Counted from the first letter of the stretch, positions 34,547 through 42,052 are shown. The stretch is 64,000 nucleotides of DNA from Streptomyces sp. NBC_01298 (GCF_035978755.1 NZ_CP108414.1:3348001-3412000), one strand, 5' to 3'. Translations and numbers: made by a program. The notes: generated by a model not told the origin, from the sequence alone.

Positions 34547-34604
34547 GGTGGTCCCCCCACTTGTCTTGCAAGATCGTTCATACCTATCACGCGCTCTGAC
34601 CTGC

Positions 34605-34808
34605 CTAGCTGGCACGGTGCACGTCTTCCGACGTCGGCCCCGCTCCGAGCTTTACAGCGTGCTCGGGGCATGCCCACAGCGTCGTACCGGGGCCGCTGGT
34701 GCTGTGGATCTCGCGGACCGCTACGGGCGCCCTCGTGAGCGTTTTACAGCCGATGCACAGCGCGACGCGTTCGGGCAGTACGAGCGGGAACGGGTTCTCG
34801 GCGGTCAT
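34605..34808 (-). CDS. Small zinc-ribbon-like phage protein
   Basis: 67 aa with CIGCKTLTRAPVAVREIH and ACPEH, giving a C-x2-C...C-x2-H metal site. The start ATG overlaps the upstream membrane protein's stop (ATGA). Probably a small metal-binding protein of unknown role. Confidence 0.6.
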   Translation of the reverse strand: MTAENPFPLVLPERVALCIGCKTLTRAPVAVREIHSTSGPGTTLWACPEHAVKLGAGPTSEDVHRAS

Positions 34809-35161
34809 GCGCTGACCCCCGTTGCGGCAAACGCGGAGCGCGGGAAGGGTGCCCCCGCGTACGTGTACGGGTAGTCCACGCCGATGGCCGCGAACTCTGC
34901 CGCATACCGCCGTTCCCGCTGGACCGGGGAGAGCACGAGGGTGCTTTCCGCGTCGGTCTCGGGCCGGAAGATCCTGAGCGCGTCCGAACTGCTAGGCCCG
35001 GTCCACGGGCGAGACCACGGGCTCACGCTTGCGGCGGGGGCAGGCTCGGGGCGGTAGGCGCTGGAGTGCTTTCCCGGGGCTCGCCGGCTCGGCAGGATTA
35101 CGAGGAGTAGAGCGGTGACGGACGTCAGTCCGAGCACCATGGGGGCGATAAGCTCGCGCAT
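34805..35161 (-). CDS. Small membrane protein of the prophage
   Basis: 118 aa with one N-terminal helix (IAPMVLGLTSVTALLLVILP) and a soluble, Pro- and Ser-rich C-terminal part. First gene of the four-gene leftward operon, directly after a palindrome and opposite the GntR gene. No recognised family. Confidence 0.62.
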   Translation of the reverse strand: MRELIAPMVLGLTSVTALLLVILPSRRAPGKHSSAYRPEPAPAASVSPWSRPWTGPSSSDALRIFRPETDAESTLVLSPVQRERRYAAEFAAIGVDYPYTYAGAPFPRSAFAATGVSA

Positions 35162-35165
35162 GTCG

Positions 35166-35181
35166 TATCAGCTCTCTGATA
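35166..35181. promoter_or_regulatory. Palindrome before the leftward operon
   Basis: TATCAGCTCTCTGATA has 6-bp arms around CTCT and lies 5 bp upstream of the ATG of the membrane protein gene; candidate operator or mRNA hairpin over the ribosome site. Confidence 0.45.
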
Positions 35182-35264
35182 GCTGGTTCGGCGGAGCCCC
35201 GGCGGACCGTTACAGCGGTCTTCCGGGGCGTTTTCGTGTTCGCGGAATCACGCTAAGGCAACAC

Positions 35265-35315
35265 GTCTAACTCGTCTGCCTGTCTAAGTCATCTGCCTGT
35301 CTAAGTCGCCTGCCT
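35265..35315. repeat. Three 17-bp iterons, candidate GntR operator
   Basis: GTCTAACTCGTCTGCCT, GTCTAAGTCATCTGCCT and GTCTAAGTCGCCTGCCT follow each other without gap and end 25 bp before the GntR ATG. Directly repeated sites fit cooperative autoregulation. Confidence 0.65.
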
Positions 35316-35340
35316 TTGGCCCGTTGTCTACGCTCTCCCC

Positions 35341-35610
35341 ATGCCCGAGAGCTCGCCCGACTCGTCCCGCGCACGCGCCCCGTACATGCGGGTGCTGGAC
35401 GCGCTTACTGCCGACATTGAGTCGGGTGCGCTGCCGCCAGGGGCACGGCTGCCGAGTGAGGCAGAGCTCTGCCAGACGCACGGGGTCGCCCGGATGACCG
35501 CACGTCGCGCTGTGTCCGTGCTGAGGGAACGCGGGCTCGTCGTGACCGAGTGGGGCAAGGGCAGCCACGTAGCCGAGCGAGCCGGCGAGGACGAGCACCA
35601 GGGCGCCTAG
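35341..35610 (+). CDS. GntR-family DNA-binding protein, DNA-binding domain only
   Basis: 89 aa: the GntR winged helix (YMRVLDALTADIESGALPPG, ARLPSEAELCQTHGVARM then TARRAVSVLRERGLV and the wing KGSHVAERA) with no effector domain. Similar minimal GntR repressors control mobile elements of actinomycetes. There is no ribosome site before the ATG, so the mRNA may be leaderless. Its stop TAG shares a CTAG with the convergent gene. Likely binds the adjacent iterons. Confidence 0.85.
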   Translation: MPESSPDSSRARAPYMRVLDALTADIESGALPPGARLPSEAELCQTHGVARMTARRAVSVLRERGLVVTEWGKGSHVAERAGEDEHQGA

Positions 35611-36044
35611 TCGGGGTCCCCTTCGGGGTACTTCCGGAAGAGCCGGTCTACTTCACCCCGTGCCTGTATGCGCAGGATGGTTCCGAGCGGGTCCGTCACG
35701 ACCCATGAGTGCACGGCGGGGTGTTTGTCGAAGAGCACACAGATATAGCCGCGCCCGCTTCCCGGGTGCTGTTCTGCGGGGCACTCGGGACGTTCTTCGA
35801 GGGCGTAGTGACGCGTCGATCCCTCGCCCGTCCAGAAGAGCCACAGTGCTTGCGGCTCGTCGGTATTGGCCATGCAGATCATGGCGGCATGTTCGGTGTG
35901 CTCGTCCTCGCCGAGCTCGCACAGCACCATGTCGCCGAGTAGATAGAGGGTGGAGGGAGGGTCACCAGGGGCTCCCTGCATGGTGACCATGGCAACGAGC
36001 GCGTCTATCTCCGGCACGCTCGTCACGGCGGTGCACTGCAACAC
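35607..36044 (-). CDS. Hypothetical protein, Imm1-like pattern
   Basis: 145 aa, acidic, soluble. YLLGDMVLCELGEDEHTEHA then LWLFWTGEGSTRHYALEERP resembles Imm1-type immunity proteins of polymorphic toxin systems in strand pattern only. GTG start; no toxin gene is adjacent. Convergent with the GntR gene, the two stop codons sharing a single CTAG. Low confidence in the family. Confidence 0.55.
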   Translation of the reverse strand: MLQCTAVTSVPEIDALVAMVTMQGAPGDPPSTLYLLGDMVLCELGEDEHTEHAAMICMANTDEPQALWLFWTGEGSTRHYALEERPECPAEQHPGSGRGYICVLFDKHPAVHSWVVTDPLGTILRIQARGEVDRLFRKYPEGDPD

Positions 36045-36069
36045 GTGAAGTCCTTACGGGAACGGCAGA

Positions 36070-36112
36070 GCCCCGCCCGGTCCGGAGGGGGAGGGCTCCG
36101 GAACGGACGGGG
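36070..36112 (-). terminator. Hairpin after the kinase gene
   Basis: GCCCCGCCCGGTCCGGAG pairs with CTCCGGAACGGACGGGGC (small internal loops), directly beyond the kinase stop. Confidence 0.65.
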
Positions 36113-36121
36113 CCGCTGTAG

Positions 36122-36973
36122 TCAGAGTGCGAGACAGAGCGCTTCGCACGCTTCCGCAGCAGTGGGCCGGTCCGCCGGCGAGGGCATCAACATGGCGTTG
36201 ACCAACTGGCCGAGCTCACCGGGAATGGTGACCGGGCGGTGCGGCCCGTCGACGATTGCTTGCCGCTGAACGTCGCGCGGGGCGTCGTCGGGGTAGGCGA
36301 CGTGACGCCAACCGGTCGCGCTGATCATCAGCGAGGCCCCGAGCGCGTAGACGTCGGATGCTCGCGTTGGTACGGCGGTGCCTGTCTCCAGAACGCTGCG
36401 GCTGATCTCGGGCGCTTCGTAGTGCACCAGACAGCCCCGGTAAGCAAAGTCGTAGCGTTCGGGGACCGTACGTCCCCGGGCCAATGCAAGATCGATCAAC
36501 GTCACGCCCTGTTGCCCAACAATCAGATGCGCGGGCTGAACATCGCCGTGGACCCATCCGACACGGTGCAGCTCGGACAGAGCCTCAGTGCACGACAGCG
36601 CGTCCAAGACATCCGGTAGCGCCGAGCGTTTTGCCGATCGGCAAGGCTCCCACTTCTCGTACAGGCTCGGGCCCGGGTGCCACGGCTGAATGTTCCACGT
36701 TCCTTGCCCCCACTCGCCGTCTCGGATCACGTCCGGACGGAGGGTTCGCAAGACGTAGGCCTCGCGGCTCGGAGCAAGCGCGGTGTGAGCATGGGTCTCG
36801 CTCGCGTACCCAACCTTGACCGCGTAGGCGGCAGTTTCCTCCGTCGCACGATTCGCAGCGGTCACATGCCACACCGTCGACCCTCGCCGGTCCAGTACGA
36901 GCCGCTGCGATTCCGGGGTGATCACGTCAAGCACTTCGCGCGGGATCTCGCGCGGCGGTGTCGATGTCGTCAT
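36122..36973 (-). CDS. Protein-kinase-fold protein of the prophage
   Basis: 283 aa. The kinase-like features are AYAVKVG (lysine of strand 3), catalytic loop VHGDVQPAHLIV, metal loop LIDLA (in place of DFG), YEAPEIS (APE) and SDVYALGASL. The HRDxKxxN loop is altered to HGDVQPAH, so Asn is replaced by His; catalysis may be impaired or unusual. No membrane anchor or sensor domain. ATG with AGGAGG 7 nt upstream. Phage kinases can act in superinfection exclusion or host takeover, but nothing here proves a role. Confidence 0.75.
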   Translation of the reverse strand: MTTSTPPREIPREVLDVITPESQRLVLDRRGSTVWHVTAANRATEETAAYAVKVGYASETHAHTALAPSREAYVLRTLRPDVIRDGEWGQGTWNIQPWHPGPSLYEKWEPCRSAKRSALPDVLDALSCTEALSELHRVGWVHGDVQPAHLIVGQQGVTLIDLALARGRTVPERYDFAYRGCLVHYEAPEISRSVLETGTAVPTRASDVYALGASLMISATGWRHVAYPDDAPRDVQRQAIVDGPHRPVTIPGELGQLVNAMLMPSPADRPTAAEACEALCLAL

Positions 36974-36993
36974 GCGTTGTTCCTCCTATGGCG

Positions 36994-37028
36994 GAGCCGA
37001 CCACCAGGCCCGGCAGCCGGCTCCGCAG
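36994..37028 (-). terminator. Hairpin upstream of the kinase gene
   Basis: GCGGAGCCG pairs with CGGCTCCGC around a 17-nt loop, just after the neighbouring gene's stop. Confidence 0.6.
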
Positions 37029-37052
37029 GTTTCACAGGTGGTGCGTCGGGTG

Positions 37053-37499
37053 TCAGGCGGCCCGGTAGTCCCGGCCACAGTCCGAGTCGCACTGTGCGCC
37101 GTCCTTGCCGTTCACGGTCCACCTACGGTCGATGACCATGAATCCGGCCGCCTTCATGGCGCGCGTGGTGCCCTGAACGTCTTCCAGGAGCCGGGGGCCA
37201 CCGCCGGGGCGCGGGTTGTGGTGCAGCCTGCGGCCCGCGTGGATCTCGGCGAACGCGTCGATGTCGCGGGTGTGCAGGGTGAACGCGTGCACACCCTTGT
37301 CTACGGAGTCCGAGGGCACCATCTTGACCGTGGCCCCGCCAACCGTGGCGAGGAACGCAATGGCCTGGTCGGTGATCTCCTCGGCGGTGCCTCGGTCGGT
37401 CTCGCCGAAGTGGTCGAGCACGAACTGAGTAATGCTGTCGAACAGCTCGGGCTCGACCAGGCTCCGGCCGGTCCGCAGGTCATTCGCTATGGCGGTCAT
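37053..37499 (-). CDS. Glycine-rich-domain-like actinobacterial protein
   Basis: 148 aa. RTGRSLVEPELFDSITQFVL, EEITDQAIAFLATVG, MVPSDSVDKGVHAFTLHTRD and AGRRLHHNPRP follow the pattern of a streptomycete family annotated as glycine-rich-domain-containing, in which the SxxVDxGWHxFxLHTREY core is conserved (here VDKGVHAFTLHTRD). The C-terminus carries CDSDCGRDYRAA. ATG with GAGGAG upstream. Function unknown; often found on mobile elements. Confidence 0.6.
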   Translation of the reverse strand: MTAIANDLRTGRSLVEPELFDSITQFVLDHFGETDRGTAEEITDQAIAFLATVGGATVKMVPSDSVDKGVHAFTLHTRDIDAFAEIHAGRRLHHNPRPGGGPRLLEDVQGTTRAMKAAGFMVIDRRWTVNGKDGAQCDSDCGRDYRAA

Positions 37500-37541
37500 G
37501 TGCGTATCTCCTCGCGTTGGCGGTACAGGAACTGTGCAGGC

Positions 37542-37561
37542 CTGCCGTTAAACGGGCAGGT
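37542..37561 (-). terminator. Small hairpin
   Basis: CCTGCCGTTAAACGGGCAGG forms a 7-bp stem in the gap upstream of the previous gene; may be a terminator of the operon to its right or a leader structure. Confidence 0.4.
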
Positions 37562-37619
37562 GTTTTGCTCCGGCCCCGCCGAGTGGTCGGGCACATCAGC
37601 GGGGACGGGAATCTAGGGG

Positions 37620-37997
37620 TTAAAGCAACTCGTCCAGCGTTGGGGCGATGGCCCAAACCATCTCCAGCTCGACGTCCGTGATTTCCCATGTGTGCCCGCC
37701 CGGGTGACGGAGGTACTGACAGCACCCGTCCCCCGAAGGGCAGTCAGGTAGCCAACGCAACTGGTGCGGACGCTGGTCATCAAGCCAGTGCACCCAGCAC
37801 GCAAACCCATCGTCTCCCTCGTAGACCATTTCGGCGTGTGGGCCGTCGTGGGTTTCGAGAGTGCAGCGCATCTGAAAGGTTTGGTTGTCCATGGCCTTGA
37901 CCGTGGGTTCACCCAATCCGGCAGCACGGGCCAGGACATCGAGCTCAGACCACAAGACGAGGAGCTTGGCGTTACACACGTACCGTCCGAGGGTCAC
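37620..37997 (-). CDS. Hypothetical protein
   Basis: 125 aa, soluble and acidic, rich in Trp and Cys near the C-terminus (DGFACWVHWLDDQRPHQLRW; CPSGDGCCQYLRH). GTG start overlapping the upstream small membrane protein's stop (GTGA). Last gene of a four-gene coupled operon. No family recognised. Confidence 0.6.
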   Translation of the reverse strand: MTLGRYVCNAKLLVLWSELDVLARAAGLGEPTVKAMDNQTFQMRCTLETHDGPHAEMVYEGDDGFACWVHWLDDQRPHQLRWLPDCPSGDGCCQYLRHPGGHTWEITDVELEMVWAIAPTLDELL

Positions 37998-38122
37998 ACG
38001 CCCCACCCCTTGGCCACGATGACCGCCACCGTGAACACCCACAGAACCGAGCCGGCAGTCATCAGGGCGACGCTCGCGCGGGTGTGCTGTGCGTGCGCCT
38101 GGTGCTCGTTGTCGTCGCTCAC
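37994..38122 (-). CDS. 42-aa small membrane protein
   Basis: MSDDNEHQAHAQHTRASVAL followed by one helix (MTAGSVLWVFTVAVIVAKGW). GTG start overlaps the upstream stop (GTGA) and its own stop overlaps the next start the same way, so it is firmly embedded in the operon. Function unknown. Confidence 0.6.
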   Translation of the reverse strand: MSDDNEHQAHAQHTRASVALMTAGSVLWVFTVAVIVAKGWGV

Positions 38123-38343
38123 TGGAGGCGCTCCACAACGGCCATGTCGGTGAAAGTCCGCTGAAAGCTCCGATGCTTCGAAGTGCCCGAGTGCCCGATA
38201 CACGCGAGGTCGCACTCAGCCTCGGTAAGTCCCGGTCGCGTCAGCCATCCACAGTCCAAAGCGACACAGCGTGCCCCGACGAGCGGGACCGTCCCGGGGT
38301 GCCTACGGATGCGGTGGTTCGCCAACCCGAACACCCGCCTCAC
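38119..38343 (-). CDS. Small hypothetical protein
   Basis: 74 aa, basic (RRVFGLANHRIRRHPGTVPL), with LDCGWLTRPGLTEAECDLAC in the middle; the three Cys could bind metal. GTG start coupled to the upstream gene (GTGA). No family recognised. Confidence 0.55.
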   Translation of the reverse strand: MRRVFGLANHRIRRHPGTVPLVGARCVALDCGWLTRPGLTEAECDLACIGHSGTSKHRSFQRTFTDMAVVERLQ

Positions 38344-38624
38344 GCCGCACGCTCCTCGGAGTCGGGGCGGATCGCCTGCCGCAGCTCGGTCAGCGCCGCT
38401 TCCGCGCTCTGGACGATGCAGGCGGACAGTTCGGCCCGGAACAGCGCACGGAACGCGGGGTCCGACTCAATGCGCTGGAGCTCTTCGAACGGTGCGGCCC
38501 GAGCCGGCGAGGACCGGGTGAGCACCCGAACGAGTCGGGGGAAGTACTGGTGTAAGCGGTGTTCTGCGGCCCCCACAGCGAGGGCGAGCCGTACCGGGAC
38601 GTGCGGGATGAACATCGGATGCAT
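38340..38624 (-). CDS. Hypothetical protein
   Basis: 94 aa, helical and Arg/Ala-rich (VPVRLALAVGAAEHRLHQYF; IESDPAFRALFRAELSACIV). ATG with GAGAGGGAG upstream. First gene of the small leftward operon, 104 bp from the divergent XRE gene, so both may share control by that regulator. Confidence 0.58.
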   Translation of the reverse strand: MHPMFIPHVPVRLALAVGAAEHRLHQYFPRLVRVLTRSSPARAAPFEELQRIESDPAFRALFRAELSACIVQSAEAALTELRQAIRPDSEERAA

Positions 38625-38728
38625 GGCCGCTCCCTCTCCGTAGCGGTTCCACTACCAAGCTCGGTCAGCGTGACCTACGCTCGACATCCCTTCAAGTAAT
38701 CGTCAGGGAAGGAAGGGAAGGGCGGAGC

Positions 38729-39568
38729 ATGGTCAACCGCAAGGAGTTAGACCCCAGCAAGAGCCCCGAAGATGCGTACGGACACCGTTTGCGCAGGCTG
38801 CGGGAGGGTCGCGGGTGGAGCCAGGACGAGCTAGCCGAGCGAATGGGATATTCCAGCCAGCATATTTCAGCGGTTGAAACTACTCGCAAACCGCCAACCC
38901 CTCGTTTTTCGCGTAAGGCTGACGTCGTGTTCGGCACAGCGGAGACCGCCGATTCGTTCGAGCGCGAGTCTCAACGAATCAAGCACGGTGTCCTACTCGA
39001 AGGGTTCCCCGAGTACGTCGCGTTTGAGGGCCGCGCGGTAGAGCTTCGCCTGTTCGAAGTGGGCATTGTTCCGGGTCTGCTTCAGACTCCCGACTATGCG
39101 CGCGTCCTTGCCAACAGCGCAGTCACCCGGGGCTCGATCACGGCTGACCAGGCGGACGAGCGCGTGTCCTTCTTGGCGCAGCGGCAGGGGGCATTGGTCC
39201 GCCCCAGTCCACCCATGTTGTTCGTGATCATGGATGAGAGCTGTATCCGGCGACCCGTGGGCGGGCACAAGGTGATGGACGCACAGTTGGTGCGGCTGCT
39301 TGAGTTCGCGAAGATGTCGAACACGATTCTGCAAGTGGCACCCTTCGCCATAGGCGAGCGCAGAACGTTCAACCGGCCTGTCAACCTGTTGACCATGCCC
39401 GACCGCTCCGTGATCGGCTACGCCGAGTCTCAGACCCAGGGGCACCTAGACCGCAACAGCACGTCAGTGCTGCCCATGCTGACGGCCTACCATCAACTCC
39501 AAGGCGAAGCCCTGTCGCAAGCGGCTTCAATGACCATGATCGAAGAAGTGCGAAAGGGTACCCCGTGA
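38729..39568 (+). CDS. XRE-family regulator with DUF5753
   Basis: 279 aa. An N-terminal HTH_3 domain (YGHRLRRLREGRGWSQDELA; RMGYSSQHISAVETTRKPPT) is followed by the DUF5753 effector domain (LRLFEVGIVPGLLQTPDYAR; FVIMDESCIRRPVGGHKVMD). This architecture, next to DUF397, is the WhiJ/BldB-associated regulator type abundant in streptomycetes. ATG with GGAAGG upstream. GTGA-coupled to the DUF397 gene. Here it may also serve as the prophage's regulator. Confidence 0.92.
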   Translation: MVNRKELDPSKSPEDAYGHRLRRLREGRGWSQDELAERMGYSSQHISAVETTRKPPTPRFSRKADVVFGTAETADSFERESQRIKHGVLLEGFPEYVAFEGRAVELRLFEVGIVPGLLQTPDYARVLANSAVTRGSITADQADERVSFLAQRQGALVRPSPPMLFVIMDESCIRRPVGGHKVMDAQLVRLLEFAKMSNTILQVAPFAIGERRTFNRPVNLLTMPDRSVIGYAESQTQGHLDRNSTSVLPMLTAYHQLQGEALSQAASMTMIEEVRKGTP

Positions 39569-39777
39569 CGACCACCGACACCCCCCGTTGGTTCAAGTCC
39601 TCCTACAGCGACAACGGCGGAACCTGCGTAGAGGTGTCCGACCACCTCGCCGGCTCGCTCGGCATCGTCCCCGTTCGGGACTCAAAGGTTTCCGGCGGTC
39701 CCGTGCTCAGCTTCCCCATCGCCGCGTTTTCCGCGTTCGTCGCGAGCGTCAAGACCGACCAGCTCGGCGCGCTCTAG
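39565..39777 (+). CDS. DUF397 protein
   Basis: 70 aa: PRWFKSSYSDNGGTCVEVSD, then VPVRDSKVSGGPVLSFPIAA, the complete DUF397 pattern (WxKSSyS...CVEV...VrDSK...P.l.f). Partner of the XRE-DUF5753 protein; in studied cases such small proteins modulate or antagonise their regulator. GTG start overlaps the XRE stop. Confidence 0.92.
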   Translation: MTTTDTPRWFKSSYSDNGGTCVEVSDHLAGSLGIVPVRDSKVSGGPVLSFPIAAFSAFVASVKTDQLGAL

Positions 39778-39841
39778 CCGACGAGCTCGCGCACCAGGCC
39801 CCGCCACTCCACCCCCTTCGGAGCGGCGGGGCTCTGTTGTT

Positions 39842-40120
39842 TCAGGCAGCGCGCGAGACGAACGACAGCCCGACCGGCGGGGCCTGGTCGGGGGCACGGT
39901 CCGTGAGGTACACCCCCCACCCGTCATCGCCACGGCTGCCGACGATCCGGCGCGTGCTGACGCCGTACCGCTCGGTGAGTCCCGCACTTACGAGCAGAGC
40001 GGCGAGCCTGAACATGTCCGTACTTGCAGCGTTCCGGTCCTGGTGCCCGACGACGAACACACGTCGCGGAGTCTCAGTCTCGCGATGCGAACTTTCGGTT
40101 TCGCTTTGGTGTAGGTCCAC
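39842..40120 (-). CDS. Hypothetical protein
   Basis: 92 aa: VDLHQSETESSHRETETPRR then a compact alpha/beta part (FRLAALLVSAGLTERYGVST; DGWGVYLTDRAPD). GTG with AGGGGG about 7 nt upstream. Convergent with the DUF397 gene. No family recognised. Confidence 0.52.
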   Translation of the reverse strand: MDLHQSETESSHRETETPRRVFVVGHQDRNAASTDMFRLAALLVSAGLTERYGVSTRRIVGSRGDDGWGVYLTDRAPDQAPPVGLSFVSRAA

Positions 40121-40169
40121 CCTTACCCCCTGTATCCCTATGAGCCTGTCTGGCAACCTGTGCGAGAGC

Positions 40170-40204
40170 GCCCGACCAGGACATTGCGAGTGTCCTGGTC
40201 GGGC
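40170..40204. terminator. 14-bp stem terminator
   Basis: GCCCGACCAGGACA/TGTCCTGGTCGGGC with a 7-nt loop, perfect; followed by TTCTTT on the plus strand, 8 bp from the stop of the next minus-strand gene. Confidence 0.8.
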
Positions 40205-40211
40205 TTCTTTG

Positions 40212-40556
40212 CTACGCGGCGACCGTGGGTGCGTCCGCTGGCCAGTGAGTCCACGGCTCCGTTGCCGGAAAGAACTTCCCGGACTCAGCCGACTGCGCCC
40301 ACTCGTAGTGCCCGATGAGCTCCCCCGAGGGAACGGCGCGGACTAGGACACGAAACCTCGGCGTGCGATGCCCCTTGAGCAGCCGCGCGGCCATGGTGGT
40401 GTACGTGCACAGCGCGCGGAGTAGCTGTGTCCCGCTGTTGATGTAGTCGTGCGTGTCTGGCATGTACGGCCCCGCAGGACGCCACTCCCATTGGGCGCCT
40501 TTCCGCACAAAGACTTGTACCGCCAGCAGTGCAGTAGGCACCGCTATGTGCTCCAT
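40212..40556 (-). CDS. Hypothetical phage protein
   Basis: 114 aa, soluble: FVRKGAQWEWRPAGPYMPDT, then SGTQLLRALCTYTTMAARLL and a strand-rich end (HRTPRFRVLVRAVPSGELIG). ATG with GGGGGG upstream. Stand-alone between terminators; no family recognised. Confidence 0.58.
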   Translation of the reverse strand: MEHIAVPTALLAVQVFVRKGAQWEWRPAGPYMPDTHDYINSGTQLLRALCTYTTMAARLLKGHRTPRFRVLVRAVPSGELIGHYEWAQSAESGKFFPATEPWTHWPADAPTVAA

Positions 40557-40634
40557 CCCAACCCCCCGGCCAGACAGAAGGGCCGGACCTACCTCCCGCG
40601 CAAGTCCGGCCCCTGATGTGTCAGTCAGTGGCCG

Positions 40635-40811
40635 CTAGTCCCACTTCGTATCTTGCGGAACCACTGTTTCCGTAGGAGCCGGCGAGGTAGACACCGCATC
40701 CCATTGGGTGTCCGCACTGGCGAATGTGGCACCGCCGAGGACAAGAACCGCACTACCGACCACGGTGGCTACCAACTTCGGTACCTGGAAACGCAGTTGA
40801 AATTTCTTCAT
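40635..40811 (-). CDS. Secreted small peptide precursor with DT(Q/K)WD motifs
   Basis: 58 aa. A basic N-region (MKKFQLRFQVPK), hydrophobic core (LVATVVGSAVLVLGG) and ATFASA cleavage site form a clear Sec signal peptide. Cleavage after ASA would leave a 25-residue peptide that begins DTQWDAVS and ends VPQDTKWD, so the motif stands at both ends. ATG with AAGGGAG upstream. It is divergent from a LuxR/TrmB-like regulator 226 bp away, with two inverted repeats between. I recall DTQWD-bearing small secreted proteins in streptomycetes, but no function. A signalling role is inference. Confidence 0.75.
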   Translation of the reverse strand: MKKFQLRFQVPKLVATVVGSAVLVLGGATFASADTQWDAVSTSPAPTETVVPQDTKWD

Positions 40812-40858
40812 GGACCGCTCCCTTGACAAATCGTTCGCATGACTTAACGTGATCATTC

Positions 40859-40941
40859 CGCTGAACGTCGACTCCCGACGCGTCAGCGGTATAACCACTT
40901 GACCTGCTCAGATGCTCAGGCATATGCGAATTACATATGCC
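40859..40941. promoter_or_regulatory. Shared operator region of peptide and regulator genes
   Basis: Contains CGCTGAACGTCG paired with CGACGCGTCAGCG (40859-40888), a direct repeat TGCTCAG (40905-40911, 40913-40919) and the inverted repeat GGCATATG-N7-CATATGCC (40919-40941). TTGACC at 40899 may be a -35 box for the rightward regulator gene. Dyad sites between divergent genes are expected for control by the adjacent regulator. Confidence 0.55.
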
Positions 40942-41037
40942 GTCGAATCACTATGCGTAGCTTGCCGCGTGCGGGTCCGGCGCGGCAAGCGAATGAGGCT
41001 AGAGGCTTCGCAGCCGAAAATTTTCCAGGGGGCAAAC

Positions 41038-42009
41038 ATGGACATCTCGAATGAGGGGCGCCGGAAACCGTTCATATCGGAAACGGCACGCGAGCTACTC
41101 CGGGAGATGCACGGGGGTCGAGCCGTGTGCAAGGACGAGCCCGCCATTGACGAGTTGCTCGCCCTTGGCTTGGCCAAGTGGGCCACACTTCCAGCGGCCT
41201 ACGTTGCTTCGGACACTCGGGATGCCGAGCGCGCGTACACACAGCGCATGGCGCAGGAGATCCGGTCAGCCCTGCACCGCATCGAGTCCATGCATGCGTT
41301 TGCCGATGACCTGCGGGGGATCGAAGGGGGCGCGGGCGACGGTGGCGTACAGGTCATCGAGGACACTCGCGAGGTGACCGTTGCCCTTGGGCGGGTAGCG
41401 GGCTCAGCCAAGTTCAGCGTGCTCACAGCTCACCCCAAGATCCGGAAGCAAGACACGTTGGATCGCGCACTGCCAACGGACCTAGCGATGCTGGCACGCG
41501 GGGTAACCTTCCGCACCATCTATCTGGACAACGCGCGAAGTCGGGTTCCTGAGCAAGGCTATGCAGCCGCTATGACAGCAGCCGGCGCGGAGGTCCGTAC
41601 AGCGCTGCCCGGCTTCGAGCGCATGATCATCGCCGATGAGCGCATTGCCTTTCTTGCAGACCATCTTGGGGACCCGGAACGCGTACCGGCCCTGATGGTC
41701 ACGCACCCGAGCCTGGTCAAGCTCTTCGTAAACGTCTTCTGGCAACAGTGGGACCGTGCCGAGCCGTGGACAGGCGAGCCCCGACTTGCGGACTCGATTA
41801 CAACGCCCCGCAGTCGACGCATGCTTCGGCGACTGTCCGAGGGCAAGAACATCAAGGCCATTGCTGCCGAGCTCGACGTTTCTGTGTCGACGCTATACGC
41901 GGACCGGAACGCCTTGCATGCGGCAACGGACACAACTACCGAGTTTCAGCTTGCTATTTGGTGGGCCACGTCCGAGCAAGCTCGCCGAGAGCGCGAGAAG
42001 GACCGATGA
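41038..42009 (+). CDS. LuxR/TrmB-like transcriptional regulator
   Basis: 323 aa. An N-terminal helical part (FISETARELLREMHGGRAVC) resembles TrmB-type winged helices. A central alpha/beta domain (TFRTIYLDNARSRVPEQGYA; GAEVRTALPGFERMIIADER) resembles the phospholipase-D-like effector domain of streptomycete LuxR proteins. A C-terminal LuxR-type helix-turn-helix follows (RMLRRLSEGKNIKAIAAELD, VSVSTLYADRNALHAA). ATG with AGGGGG upstream is preferred. Divergent from the secreted-peptide gene; the effector domain could sense a peptide or other ligand. The family call is from pattern; the ligand is unknown. Confidence 0.78.
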   Translation: MDISNEGRRKPFISETARELLREMHGGRAVCKDEPAIDELLALGLAKWATLPAAYVASDTRDAERAYTQRMAQEIRSALHRIESMHAFADDLRGIEGGAGDGGVQVIEDTREVTVALGRVAGSAKFSVLTAHPKIRKQDTLDRALPTDLAMLARGVTFRTIYLDNARSRVPEQGYAAAMTAAGAEVRTALPGFERMIIADERIAFLADHLGDPERVPALMVTHPSLVKLFVNVFWQQWDRAEPWTGEPRLADSITTPRSRRMLRRLSEGKNIKAIAAELDVSVSTLYADRNALHAATDTTTEFQLAIWWATSEQARREREKDR

Positions 42010-42031
42010 CAGACCGCTTAAACGCAAAAAG

Positions 42032-42052
42032 GCCCCCGCCAATGGCGGGGGC
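42032..42052. terminator. Bidirectional terminator
   Basis: GCCCCCGCC-AAT-GGCGGGGGC, with AAAAA on the left and TTCTTT on the right, between the convergent regulator and sigma-like operons. Confidence 0.9.

Noticed and set aside
35607..36044. A toxin-immunity locus based on the Imm1-like pattern
   Set aside because: No toxin, secretion signal or polymorphic-toxin gene is adjacent; the resemblance is weak.
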